Assembly (NCBI GenBank): GCA_910586965.1 | Contig: CAJUMF010000021.1 | Location: 1-62,074, forward strand | Source of the DNA: an uncultured Dorea sp. | GTDB lineage: Bacteria; Bacillota; Clostridia; Lachnospirales; Lachnospiraceae | Length of the DNA: 62,074 nt | Reading direction: 5' to 3' | Shown here: one piece after another, positions 1-7,198 of the stretch | Layout: each line of letters opens with the position of its first letter | Numbering within the stretch: position 1 is the stretch's first letter | Notes under the pieces: model-generated | Seen by the model: only the letters and a program-made list of their open reading frames with translations | Database searches by the model: none | What the model was told of the DNA's origin: nothing | Program-made: the position numbers and the translations under genes

Positions 1-10
1 ACAGTGGTGT

Positions 11-49
11 GGGAGGTCGGCTACTCAATTAATGGGTAGCCTCCTACCC
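11..49 (+). other. Two mutually exclusive hairpins upstream of the integrase
   Basis: GGCTAC at 19-24 can pair with GTAGCC at 36-41, while GGGTAG at 34-39 can pair with CTACCC at 44-49. The two stems share bases 36-39, so only one can form. No U-run follows either stem. Whether this is a regulatory switch, a protein-binding site or chance cannot be told. Confidence 0.3.
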
Positions 50-281
50 GATTATAGAAGTATAATATATAAGATATTTGTAACTGATTAATGATTCGTG
101 AGTGTTGGGAAACCGACATCATAATAGTGAATAATTGAATATAGAGGAGTGTAGGGGTGAAAATACTCCATTTGGAATTTTTAGGGCTTGTCAGTTATTG
201 CGGCGAGCATATTATTATAGTTGTAGGAGATGGATAAATATAGATACAAAAATTAATCAGACAGAAATCTTGCAGTATGTA

Positions 282-1574
282 ATGGAAAATAATATAATTG
301 ACTTATCATACGTGCAAGAGAAAATAAAAATGGCTAAGAGAGAGGAGATATTAAAACGACACTCGTATAAAATATGGGAAGGAAAAGACGGTTATTGGCA
401 CTCATATTTACATGACGCAACGAAATCCAAGAGTAGGAGACCAATAAAGAAGAAACAATTAAAGGATTTAGAAGATGCTATTATTGCCGATTATAATAAT
501 CGGAAACAGGAAAAAGACAAAACACCTGCGGATAATCAGATGATAACATTGAAAAATATTTATCCCGAATGGTTAAAATACAAAAGTTTACATACAAAAG
601 CGTCTTCTTATATTAAGAGGTTGACTACGGACTGGAAGAAGTATTATATGGATACAGCAATAATTGATATTCCGATAAATACATTTACAAAATCATCGTT
701 GGATATGTGGGCACATAGTATGGTTAAAGAATTCAATTTAACCAAAAAGCAGTATATGAATATGTCTCATATTATACGGGATAGTTTGAATTATGCTGAG
801 TTGGTTGGATACATTGAAGAAAATTTGTTTCTCAAGATACACATTAATTCTAAGCTTTTTCGTAAAGTAAAAAAGAAAGATTCGAGGACACAAGTATATA
901 CTGAGGAAGAACAGTCTTCAATTCTTGAGGAAGCATGGTCTGATTTCCAAGACAACATGGCTGATACGACACCGTTAGCTGTAATGCTGGCTTTCTTTAT
1001 AGGAACAAGACCTGGAGAGACTGTAGCAATAAAAGAGAGCGATGTATTTGGTAACTGTCTTGATATACATCGAATGGAATCTGGAGTTTTTGAGACGAAG
1101 GACGGCATTGAGTATAGTCGTGTTGGAGTAGAAGTGGTTGAATATACAAAATCTGAGGCAGGAGAGAGACGTGTGATAATTCCGACATATGGTATGCGGT
1201 TGATAGAGATTGTCAAAGAAGTGAATCGCTGTAATAATACATCTGGTGGATATCTTTTCAACAGAGAGGGAAAACCAATTAAGGAAACGGCGGTATCATG
1301 GAGATTAGAGAAATATTGCAAGCATTTAGGAATTTTACATAAAAGTCCACACAAAATCAGAAAGACATATATATCAACTTTGATTGATGATGGGGTGAAT
1401 ATAGATACAATTCGGAGATTGGCAGGTCGTGAAGATGAAAGGACTACTTATGGGAGTTATTGTTATGACCGTCATTCCAGTAAGCAAATTGAGACGCAGT
1501 TAGAAAATGCACTTTGTATGAAAGAAATGAGTGTATTTGATAACCGGAAAGATTTTACTGTAAAAAGAGCGTAA
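282..1574 (+). CDS. Tyrosine-type site-specific integrase
   Basis: This 430-residue recombinase would catalyse integration and excision of the element at the left of the window. An N-terminal DNA-binding part resembling the Tn916-integrase arm-binding fold (KIWEGKDGYWHSY near residue 25) is followed by a SAM-like core-binding domain and the catalytic domain. Catalytic Arg I is in GTRPGE; HKIRKTY holds the His and Arg II; the nucleophilic Tyr is about residue 393 in TTYGSY. The usual LGH histidine is replaced by Arg (AGRED). I chose ATG 282 because the MENNIIDLS start resembles clostridial integrases. The frame stays open upstream to a TTG at 135, which follows no good ribosome site but cannot be excluded. 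Confidence 0.88.
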   Translation: MENNIIDLSYVQEKIKMAKREEILKRHSYKIWEGKDGYWHSYLHDATKSKSRRPIKKKQLKDLEDAIIADYNNRKQEKDKTPADNQMITLKNIYPEWLKYKSLHTKASSYIKRLTTDWKKYYMDTAIIDIPINTFTKSSLDMWAHSMVKEFNLTKKQYMNMSHIIRDSLNYAELVGYIEENLFLKIHINSKLFRKVKKKDSRTQVYTEEEQSSILEEAWSDFQDNMADTTPLAVMLAFFIGTRPGETVAIKESDVFGNCLDIHRMESGVFETKDGIEYSRVGVEVVEYTKSEAGERRVIIPTYGMRLIEIVKEVNRCNNTSGGYLFNREGKPIKETAVSWRLEKYCKHLGILHKSPHKIRKTYISTLIDDGVNIDTIRRLAGREDERTTYGSYCYDRHSSKQIETQLENALCMKEMSVFDNRKDFTVKRA

Positions 1575-1613
1575 TCACCCTATAATCATTAAAATCGTAA
1601 TCACCGTAATCAC
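1570..1613 (+). repeat. Three CGTAATCAC direct repeats, likely integrase arm sites
   Basis: CGTAATCAC occurs exactly at 1570-1578, 1596-1604 and 1605-1613, the last two abutting in tandem. The first overlaps the integrase stop codon. Short direct repeats between an integrase gene and the crossover site are the known arm-type binding sites of Tn916/lambda-type integrases. The sequence shows the repeats; the binding role is inferred from position. Confidence 0.55.
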
Positions 1614-1634
1614 TTTGATAACGAATTTATTAAA

Positions 1635-1673
1635 AGGGAAAATAAAAAGAACCCTTGAAAATCAAGGATTCTT
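1635..1673 (-). terminator. Rho-independent terminator of tRNA-Leu
   Basis: Read on the minus strand, AAGAATCCTTGA and TCAAGGGTTCTT form a stem of about 12 pairs with a TTT loop, followed by TTTATTTT. It lies 16 bases past the tRNA 3' end. On the plus strand no U-run follows, so it would not stop integrase transcription. Confidence 0.8.
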
Positions 1674-1688
1674 ACGGGTACAACAAAA

Positions 1689-1771
1689 TGCGGAGAAAGG
1701 GACTTGAACCCTCACAGGATTGCTCCCACTAGAACCTGAATCTAGCGCGTCTGCCATTCCGCCATCTCCGC
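1689..1771 (-). tRNA. tRNA-Leu (anticodon CAG)
   Basis: The minus strand folds as a class II tRNA. It has a 7-bp acceptor stem (GCGGAGA/TCTCCGC), a D-arm with GGCAGACGC, an anticodon loop TTCAGGT with CAG at its centre, a long variable arm (TGGGAGCAATCCTGTG), and a T-arm GGGTTCAAGTCCC. The discriminator base is A and CCA is not encoded. Its 3' end faces the integrase gene, so it is the probable attachment site of the neighbouring element. Confidence 0.95.
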
Positions 1772-1782
1772 TCGCAAACATT

Positions 1783-1811
1783 ATAATAACACAGATTATA
1801 TTGTTTGGCAA
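1783..1811 (-). promoter_or_regulatory. Promoter of tRNA-Leu
   Basis: On the minus strand TTGCCA is followed after 17 bp by TATTAT, placing the start of transcription only a few bases before the mature tRNA 5' end. Confidence 0.55.
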
Positions 1812-1850
1812 ATACTTTTTCGCAAATCTCTGAAATTTTTAAATATTGAT

Positions 1851-2969
1851 TTAACGTATTTCAATCCCATTCACTTCCAGATGTTCATCGATGGCTACTA
1901 CCAGGCATTTCCGGCCTTCAATCTCACGGATTTCTACGAGGTCGGAGCGCTCTGGTTTTACTTTGACGATGACGTCGGGTGTCTCGAGCTGGAAAGTCTT
2001 CGTGTTGGCGATATTAGAGGCCAGGAAAGCTTCCTGATTGCCTGCGATTTCTTCGAACTGGGAATCGAAGGATGAAAGCCGCTCTTCCGGGACGCCGCTC
2101 TTTTGCAGAAGACGTTTTACATCCGGCTTGGACAGCGCCACCGGCTCCGGTGACTCTTTGGCTTCCTCTATCATCTCGCAGATATTGTCATGGATATTTC
2201 TCACGGTCTCGTAATTGCAGTCTTCACCGAGAGTATCAGAGACAATTGCCTGGAAGGATGATTTCTGGTCGCCGGCGGTCAATGGAATCCGGCTTCCAAG
2301 GACAGAATCGATAAATCCAGGCTGGATTTCCTCCGCTTTCTTTGTGTAGTACAGGATGTTGTGGATATCACTTGCCCGGTCATTAAATGCGGGGAACAAA
2401 AAGCCGTGAAGAGGAGCTTCCACCAGCCAGTCTCGGATGCGGTCTTCGATATTGTTCGTCTCTGCATTGTATGTAAGACCGGCTTTTGTCAGGTTGACCG
2501 GGCATATGCTGCACATCAGATGCTCATAGACGGTATCCGAGGCGTCAAACATCTCTTCGCCGTCTGAGGCTTTCCCGGGTACATCATAGACAGCGTGTAT
2601 CAGGATAATATAATAATTTTCGGCATGTTCATAATTCTCAATGATCTTATCATAAAACTCTTCCACAAGAATCTCATCTGTAAGCTTGCTATCTCTGAGC
2701 TTTAAGAGAAATTCCTGCGTGCCGCCCGGCATCTCCTGGTCAAGAGGGAATTCCATATTTAAAAGATTCTTGCCTGTTGTCCCGGACAGGGTGTGGCGGA
2801 AGATATCAAAATACTTGAATGCTTCCTCCTCCGGCAGTGATAAAAATGCTTTTTTAAGCTCCGCCTTCTTTTCTTTTTCATGATTCACATAACAACCGCA
2901 GATCCGTGTGACCGCGCATCGGTCCGGCGTGAATTGCTTGCGGATCTCTAAGATTTCTTTCTTATTCAT
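1851..2969 (-). CDS. DUF4317 domain-containing protein
   Basis: A 372-residue soluble protein recognised as DUF4317 from its N-terminus (MNKKEILEIRKQFTP, then CGCYVNHEKEKK) and its overall length. No signal peptide, membrane segment or catalytic motif is apparent. The family is common in Lachnospiraceae and has no established function. The start ATG follows GGGAGTG at good spacing. It is encoded upstream of, and on the same strand as, tRNA-Leu, with no terminator between them; the tRNA has its own promoter. Confidence 0.85.
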   Translation of the reverse strand: MNKKEILEIRKQFTPDRCAVTRICGCYVNHEKEKKAELKKAFLSLPEEEAFKYFDIFRHTLSGTTGKNLLNMEFPLDQEMPGGTQEFLLKLRDSKLTDEILVEEFYDKIIENYEHAENYYIILIHAVYDVPGKASDGEEMFDASDTVYEHLMCSICPVNLTKAGLTYNAETNNIEDRIRDWLVEAPLHGFLFPAFNDRASDIHNILYYTKKAEEIQPGFIDSVLGSRIPLTAGDQKSSFQAIVSDTLGEDCNYETVRNIHDNICEMIEEAKESPEPVALSKPDVKRLLQKSGVPEERLSSFDSQFEEIAGNQEAFLASNIANTKTFQLETPDVIVKVKPERSDLVEIREIEGRKCLVVAIDEHLEVNGIEIR

Positions 2970-3069
2970 CAGTTACACTCCCTTATTAAAATATGTAAAA
3001 AGCTTACCACAATCGGTCCTGCTTTTCAATCAGACTTTTATGGCAAATATATGCTGGGTGGGGAGATTT

Positions 3070-3097
3070 TTGGACACTTGATTTGCTAAACTATAGA
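3070..3097 (+). promoter_or_regulatory. Possible promoter of the two small ORFs
   Basis: TTGGAC and TATAGA are separated by 16 bp, about 45 bases before the first small ORF. The boxes are imperfect and the spacing is slightly short. Confidence 0.35.
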
Positions 3098-3143
3098 AAA
3101 CTTAAGAAAACAAATAAGTTTCGGTCAGAGATAAAAGGAGGTC

Positions 3144-3251
3144 ATGAACGTGAAAGGATATGTTGTAAATGAAGGGTATATGGGTTATGTAGACGGAGAA
3201 TACCGGCTGTTTGCGGATGAGACAGATTACAGAGAATATGTGGAAGATTGA
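3144..3251 (+). CDS. Small protein, 35 residues
   Basis: An ATG at 3144 follows the near-ideal ribosome site AAAAGGAGGTC and opens a 35-codon frame. The product is acidic and tyrosine-rich (GYMGYVDGEYRLFADETDY). Short proteins of this composition, with a G-Y-M-G-Y-V-D-G pattern, are familiar to me from Lachnospiraceae, but no function is known. It has no signal peptide or membrane segment. It precedes a second small gene on the same strand. Confidence 0.6.
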   Translation: MNVKGYVVNEGYMGYVDGEYRLFADETDYREYVED

Positions 3252-3339
3252 TGTAGACCATTGATGAATAAGATGTATAATTTGAAGAGACAAAACAGAC
3301 AGGTCGCGGTATTATAAAGAAAGATAAGGGGATGATAAA

Positions 3340-3489
3340 ATGGGTGAATTTACGGGAGTTATGCAGGAAGAAAGGACAGAATTTGAGTTGTCGGGACTGT
3401 GTGCAGAGGAGCTTGGATTTATGCGGATAGAGGAGCGCAGGGCCGTGATAGAGGCGGCGGGGCTTAACCCGGATGAATACGATTTTTGA
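3340..3489 (+). CDS. Small acidic protein, 49 residues
   Basis: A 49-codon frame begins at ATG 3340 behind AAGGGGATG, a moderate ribosome site. The C-terminal half (ELGFMRIEERRAVIEAAGLN, ending PDEYDF) is amphipathic and looks helical. There is no signal peptide. I do not recognise a named family. It lies 88 bp after the 35-residue ORF and may be cotranscribed with it. Confidence 0.5.
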   Translation: MGEFTGVMQEERTEFELSGLCAEELGFMRIEERRAVIEAAGLNPDEYDF

Positions 3490-3555
3490 AAAGGGGCAGG
3501 CGACAAGGAAAGACAAAAGTGATAATTGATGGAAGCCGTTCGGTATGATATGATA

Positions 3556-3601
3556 GGGCTGAAAGATAGTGTTTTGGAAATGCAACATTGTCTTACAGCC
3601 C
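3556..3601 (+). other. Long imperfect hairpin before the WYL regulator
   Basis: GGGCTG at 3556-3561 pairs with CAGCCC at 3596-3601. The pairing extends inward to an 18-bp stem with one A-A mismatch, two G-U pairs and a 10-base loop. Only a weak T-rich tail (ATATTTTAT) follows. It could be a weak terminator for the small ORFs or a regulatory structure for the regulator that starts at 3630. Confidence 0.5.
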
Positions 3602-3629
3602 ATATTTTATCTGGCAGGGAGAATAGGTT

Positions 3630-4613
3630 ATGGCGGTATCTTTGGTTAAATTGCGGATATTATATATGATGCGAATCCTGTTGGAGCGAACGGACGATAG
3701 ACATCCGATGTCTGCGGCAGATATAGGAAAAGCTCTGGGTGAATATGGTATGTCTGCTGACCGCAAGACGGTGTACAGCGATATAGAGACATTGAATGAA
3801 TCCGGGATGGATATCTTGCAGGCGAAGGGGACGAACGGAGGCTATTACATCGGCAGCAGAGAGTTTGAGCTGCCGGAGCTTAAGCTTCTTGTGGATGCTG
3901 TGCAGGCGTCCAAATTTATCAGCAGGAAAAAATCGGAAGAACTGATCCGAAAGCTTGAAAATCTGGCAAGCATACATGACGCCAGGCAGCTCCAGCGCAA
4001 TGTGTTCATCTACAACCGTCCGAAGACCGGTAATGAGACCATCTATTACAATGTGGATCAGATCCATGCGGCCATCCTTCGCAATAAGCAGATTCGGTAT
4101 AAATATGCAGAATGGACAGTAAAAAAGAAGCTGAAGCCGAAGAAAGGCGGCGTGTTTTACACGGTCAGTCCATGGGCGCTAACGTGGGATGATGCGAATT
4201 ATTATCTGATCGCATACGATGATGCGGCGGACTGTATCAAGCACTATCGGGTAGATAAGATGCAGGATACGGACGTCCTCGAAAAAAATCGTATCGGAAA
4301 AGAGCGGTTTCAGGATTTTGATCTGGCGGAGTTTGGGAAGAAGACATTTTCCATGTACGGGGGACGCGATGAGGAAGTGACACTGGTATGTGAAAATGAT
4401 ATCGTTGGCGTGATCTTAGACCGGTTTGGAAAGGAAGTGACTATCGTTCCGGTGGATGAGAAGCATTTCCGGGTCCGGGTGCTGGCGGCGGTCAGCCCGC
4501 AGTTTTTCGGATGGGTGGCAGGAATCGGAGATAAGATGCATATCGGGGCGCCGGAGCATGTCAAAGAAGCGTACAGGGAGTACCTGCTGCACATTTTGGA
4601 AGGATACGGATAG
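3630..4613 (+). CDS. WYL-domain transcriptional regulator
   Basis: A 327-residue DNA-binding regulator. The N-terminus has a DeoR/HTH_11-type helix-turn-helix (MSAADIGKALGEYGMSADRK, then TVYSDIETL around residues 45-55). The middle is a WYL domain with the expected YYNVDQIHAAI, YTVSPWALTWDDANYYLIAY and HYRVDKM segments (about residues 140-220). A C-terminal WCX extension follows. WYL domains sense nucleic-acid or small ligands and control stress or defence genes. It may regulate the neighbouring serine dehydratase genes, but nothing in the sequence proves this. Confidence 0.88.
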   Translation: MAVSLVKLRILYMMRILLERTDDRHPMSAADIGKALGEYGMSADRKTVYSDIETLNESGMDILQAKGTNGGYYIGSREFELPELKLLVDAVQASKFISRKKSEELIRKLENLASIHDARQLQRNVFIYNRPKTGNETIYYNVDQIHAAILRNKQIRYKYAEWTVKKKLKPKKGGVFYTVSPWALTWDDANYYLIAYDDAADCIKHYRVDKMQDTDVLEKNRIGKERFQDFDLAEFGKKTFSMYGGRDEEVTLVCENDIVGVILDRFGKEVTIVPVDEKHFRVRVLAAVSPQFFGWVAGIGDKMHIGAPEHVKEAYREYLLHILEGYG

Positions 4614-4728
4614 AAGGAACGGCAACAGTTTTGGAACTTATGATATAAATCATGGAAAACCCCTCGGTTATGTGGTACAATATGTACAATAGCAATATGT
4701 CAAAATACGATAAAGAGAGGGTAAAAAG

Positions 4729-5391
4729 ATGGGAAACATATTTGACATTTTAGGACCTGTTATGGTTGGGCCATCCAGTTCTCATACTGCGGGGGCAGCC
4801 AGGATTGGACTCATTGCCAGACAGCTTTTTGGAAGACAGCCGGAAAAAGCAACGGTTTATCTTCACGGTTCATTTGCAGCCACAGGAAAGGGACATGGGA
4901 CGGATAAGGCACTCATCGGCGGACTTCTGGGGATGAAGCCGGACGATATGCGTATTCCGGACAGTTTCAATGTCGCGAAGGATGAAGGTATGGAGTTTGT
5001 GATCGAGAATAAGGATTTCAAAGAAGCCCATCCAAATACTGCGCGGATCTATATGGAGGCGGAAGGAATCCCGTCCATGTGGGTTCAGGCGTATTCCATC
5101 GGCGGAGGCAGGATAAGAGTATGTAAGCTTGACGGAATCGATGTGAATTTCAGCGGAGAGAGCAATACGCTGATCATCCGTAACGTGGATGAACCGGGAC
5201 GGGTGAAGGATGTGTCTGTAGCGCTCAGCGATGCCCAGATCAATATAGCGACGGTGCAGCTTTTCAGGGATAAGAAGGGCGGGATTGCAGTTATGGTCGT
5301 TGAGATTGACGAGGTCATTCCGCAGGAAGTAATCGACAACCTTGTGGGCAAACCGGGAATTATCCGTGTGAAATTCCTGAGTTCGAACTAA
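4729..5391 (+). CDS. sdaAB: L-serine dehydratase, beta subunit
   Basis: This subunit of the iron-sulfur L-serine ammonia-lyase pairs with SdaAA to convert L-serine to pyruvate and ammonia in the cytoplasm. The N-terminal SDH_beta domain has the signature GPSSSHTAGAARIG at about residue 12. The C-terminal part (about residues 148-220, RVKDVSVALSDAQINIATVQ) is an ACT domain, which often binds serine. Length, 220 residues, is normal. It starts behind AAAGAGAGGG, and the alpha subunit begins 20 bp downstream, so the two genes form an operon. Confidence 0.95.
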   Translation: MGNIFDILGPVMVGPSSSHTAGAARIGLIARQLFGRQPEKATVYLHGSFAATGKGHGTDKALIGGLLGMKPDDMRIPDSFNVAKDEGMEFVIENKDFKEAHPNTARIYMEAEGIPSMWVQAYSIGGGRIRVCKLDGIDVNFSGESNTLIIRNVDEPGRVKDVSVALSDAQINIATVQLFRDKKGGIAVMVVEIDEVIPQEVIDNLVGKPGIIRVKFLSSN

Positions 5392-5411
5392 ATTCATGGA
5401 GGATTAAGAGT

Positions 5412-6281
5412 ATGTCATATCAATCAATGGAAGAGGCTTACGAAAGATGCGAAAGAGACAGCCTCGAATTCTGGAAGGCTGTACAGTTAGAGGATGCTCA
5501 CGAAAGAGGTGTGAGTGAGGAGGATTCATGGAATCAGATGAAATATATGTGGCAGGCGATGTTAGACGGTCTTGATGCCTATGAGCCGGACTTAATGTCA
5601 AGGAGCGGCCTTGTGGGAACCGAGGGCGCGAAGATGGATGCATACCGCAAATCTGCCGAACCGCTCTGCGGAGATTATATCGCAAAGGTAATATCCAATG
5701 CACTGAAGATGGGATGTAACAACGCCTGCATGAAGCGGATTGTGGCGGCGCCGACTGCAGGAGCGTGCGGTGTGCTGCCGGCAGTGCTCGTTACTTATTA
5801 CCGGGAGTTTGAAGTGTCGGAAGAGAAGATGATCGAGGCGATGTATGTGGCGGCAGGTGTAGGTCAGATCATTGCGAACCGTGCTTATCTTGCAGGGGCT
5901 TCCGGCGGATGCCAGGCAGAGATCGGCTCTGGTTCCGGTATGGCAGCAGCAGCCATCTGTCATGTGAGAGGCGGGGAGACTGAGCAGCTCGGACATGCCT
6001 GTGCCATGGCCCTTAAGAACCTGATGGGGCTTGTCTGTGATCCGGTGGCGGGTCTGGTAGAGGTTCCCTGTGTGAAGAGAAATGTAGTGGGTGCGGTCAA
6101 TGCGCTGTCGGCGGCTGACATGGCTCTTGCCGGCATCGTAAGTCAGATTCCGGTGGACCAGGTTATTGACGCTATGAAGGAAGTCGGGGATAAGATGGAC
6201 GTAACCCTGCGTGAGACGGCTCTTGGCGGTGTCGCTATGAGTCCGAGAGGGCAGGAAGTGTCAGAAAAGCTCAATGCATAA
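5412..6281 (+). CDS. sdaAA: L-serine dehydratase, alpha subunit
   Basis: The 289-residue catalytic subunit holds the [4Fe-4S] cluster of the oxygen-sensitive serine dehydratase. It shows the family motifs CNNACMKRIVAAPTAGACG (about residues 100-118), GASGGCQAEIGSGSGMAA and LVCDPVAGLVEVPCVKRN, which contain the conserved cysteines. The ribosome site is GGAGGATTAAG. The gene ends just before a strong terminator, so sdaAB-sdaAA is a self-contained unit that feeds serine into the pyruvate pool used by the por enzyme further along. Confidence 0.95.
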   Translation: MSYQSMEEAYERCERDSLEFWKAVQLEDAHERGVSEEDSWNQMKYMWQAMLDGLDAYEPDLMSRSGLVGTEGAKMDAYRKSAEPLCGDYIAKVISNALKMGCNNACMKRIVAAPTAGACGVLPAVLVTYYREFEVSEEKMIEAMYVAAGVGQIIANRAYLAGASGGCQAEIGSGSGMAAAAICHVRGGETEQLGHACAMALKNLMGLVCDPVAGLVEVPCVKRNVVGAVNALSAADMALAGIVSQIPVDQVIDAMKEVGDKMDVTLRETALGGVAMSPRGQEVSEKLNA

Positions 6282-6299
6282 AAGTGAAAAAGAGACAGG

Positions 6300-6358
6300 A
6301 GCACCATCGCTTTAGCTGGGAGAAGCTTCACGCCAGTTAAAGCGGCGGTGCTTTTTAT
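6300..6358 (+). terminator. Terminator of sdaAB-sdaAA
   Basis: Bases 6300-6319 pair with 6333-6352 in a stem of about 18 pairs containing one bulge, with a 13-base loop, followed by TTTTATGTTTTT. It rules out upstream start codons at 6348 and 6357 for the next gene. Confidence 0.85.
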
Positions 6359-6434
6359 GTTTTTGGCAGAGAACTGTTTAGAGCATTTTACGGAGGACTG
6401 GGAGGATATTTTTGAGAGGATAAGGTTTGCGGAT

Positions 6435-7091
6435 ATGAGACGAAGTTTAAAAGAGATAACATTGCGGCTGATACTATTGTTTGCCGGGCTCGTCATTGCC
6501 CATCTCGGTGTGACGTTGTTTTTGCTGACGGAGCTTGGGGCTGACCCGTTCAACGTTTTTGTGCAGGGGATTTTCCGGACGTTAAGCAGAGGCGTAAGAT
6601 TGCTGACGCACGGCTATACGCATGTGTCTATCTGCATTATCATCATACTTGTGCTTTTGGTGATCGACAGAAGCTATATTAAGATCGGAACAGTGGTATG
6701 CATGGTATTTGGAGGCCCGATCATTGACTTTTTCACGCGCCTTTTTGACGGTGTCATCCATTCGGGAAATCCATTTGCCATGCGGATACTTACACTTGCG
6801 GCGGGATGTGTGATTCTGGCTTTTGGCATGACCATCGTCATAAAGTCTGACGCGGGTACGGGGCCGAATGACCTGGTGGCGATCGTGATCAGTGACAAGC
6901 TGTCAAAGCCTTTTGGGCGTGTGCGTATCATCGTAGATTTCTGCTTTGTTGCCATTGGTTTTTTCCTGGGCGGAGCTGTGGGGGTCGGGACGATTATCAG
7001 CGCATTTCTTGTGGGACCCATTGCGGGAGTATTTCTGCCTTTTAGTGAAAGAATAGTGGATCGTGTGATTTCAGCAGCGGATTCTAAATAA
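6435..7091 (+). CDS. YczE/YyaS/YitT-type integral membrane protein
   Basis: A 218-residue polytopic membrane protein with five or six hydrophobic segments. It has the pattern of the YczE branch of the YitT superfamily: LGVTLFLLTELGADPFNVF early, and IVIKSDAGTGPNDLVAIVI later as an internal repeat. I placed the start at ATG 6435, behind GAGGATAAGG, because in-frame starts further upstream fall in the terminator of sdaAA. The substrate is unknown. It stands alone between that terminator and the dihydroxyacetone kinase. Confidence 0.8.
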   Translation: MRRSLKEITLRLILLFAGLVIAHLGVTLFLLTELGADPFNVFVQGIFRTLSRGVRLLTHGYTHVSICIIIILVLLVIDRSYIKIGTVVCMVFGGPIIDFFTRLFDGVIHSGNPFAMRILTLAAGCVILAFGMTIVIKSDAGTGPNDLVAIVISDKLSKPFGRVRIIVDFCFVAIGFFLGGAVGVGTIISAFLVGPIAGVFLPFSERIVDRVISAADSK

Positions 7092-7198
7092 TAAATAAAT
7101 TTTGCTAAATTTATTACGAAATTTATAGAAAATAATTTTCAAAATATTTAGAACATGATACAATATATGATATAAAACCAATGAAGAGAGGTAGAATA

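Larger units (their letters stand above)
1..1688. mobile_element. Integrase-proximal end of an integrative element at tRNA-Leu
   Basis: A tyrosine recombinase gene lies next to the 3' end of a tRNA-Leu gene, with three direct repeats between them. This is the usual layout of the integrase end of an integrative element or prophage inserted in a tRNA 3' end. The stretch is AT-rich compared with the genes to the right of the tRNA. The rest of the element and the second attachment site would lie to the left of the window, so neither its type nor its cargo can be judged. The exact right border is inferred to lie within or just beside the tRNA 3' end. Confidence 0.6.

Noticed and set aside
135..281. 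N-terminal extension of the integrase from a TTG start
   Set aside because: The frame is open, but the added 49 residues do not resemble known integrases of this type. ATG 282 matches the usual start; the longer form stays as an alternative.
1650..1673. Terminator for the integrase on the plus strand
   Set aside because: The hairpin is real, but the U-run is only on the minus strand, so it ends the tRNA-Leu transcript.
4640..4728. Riboswitch before the serine dehydratase genes
   Set aside because: The leader is short, with only a small AT-rich palindrome and a TGGTACAAT extended -10-like box; there is no room for a known aptamer.
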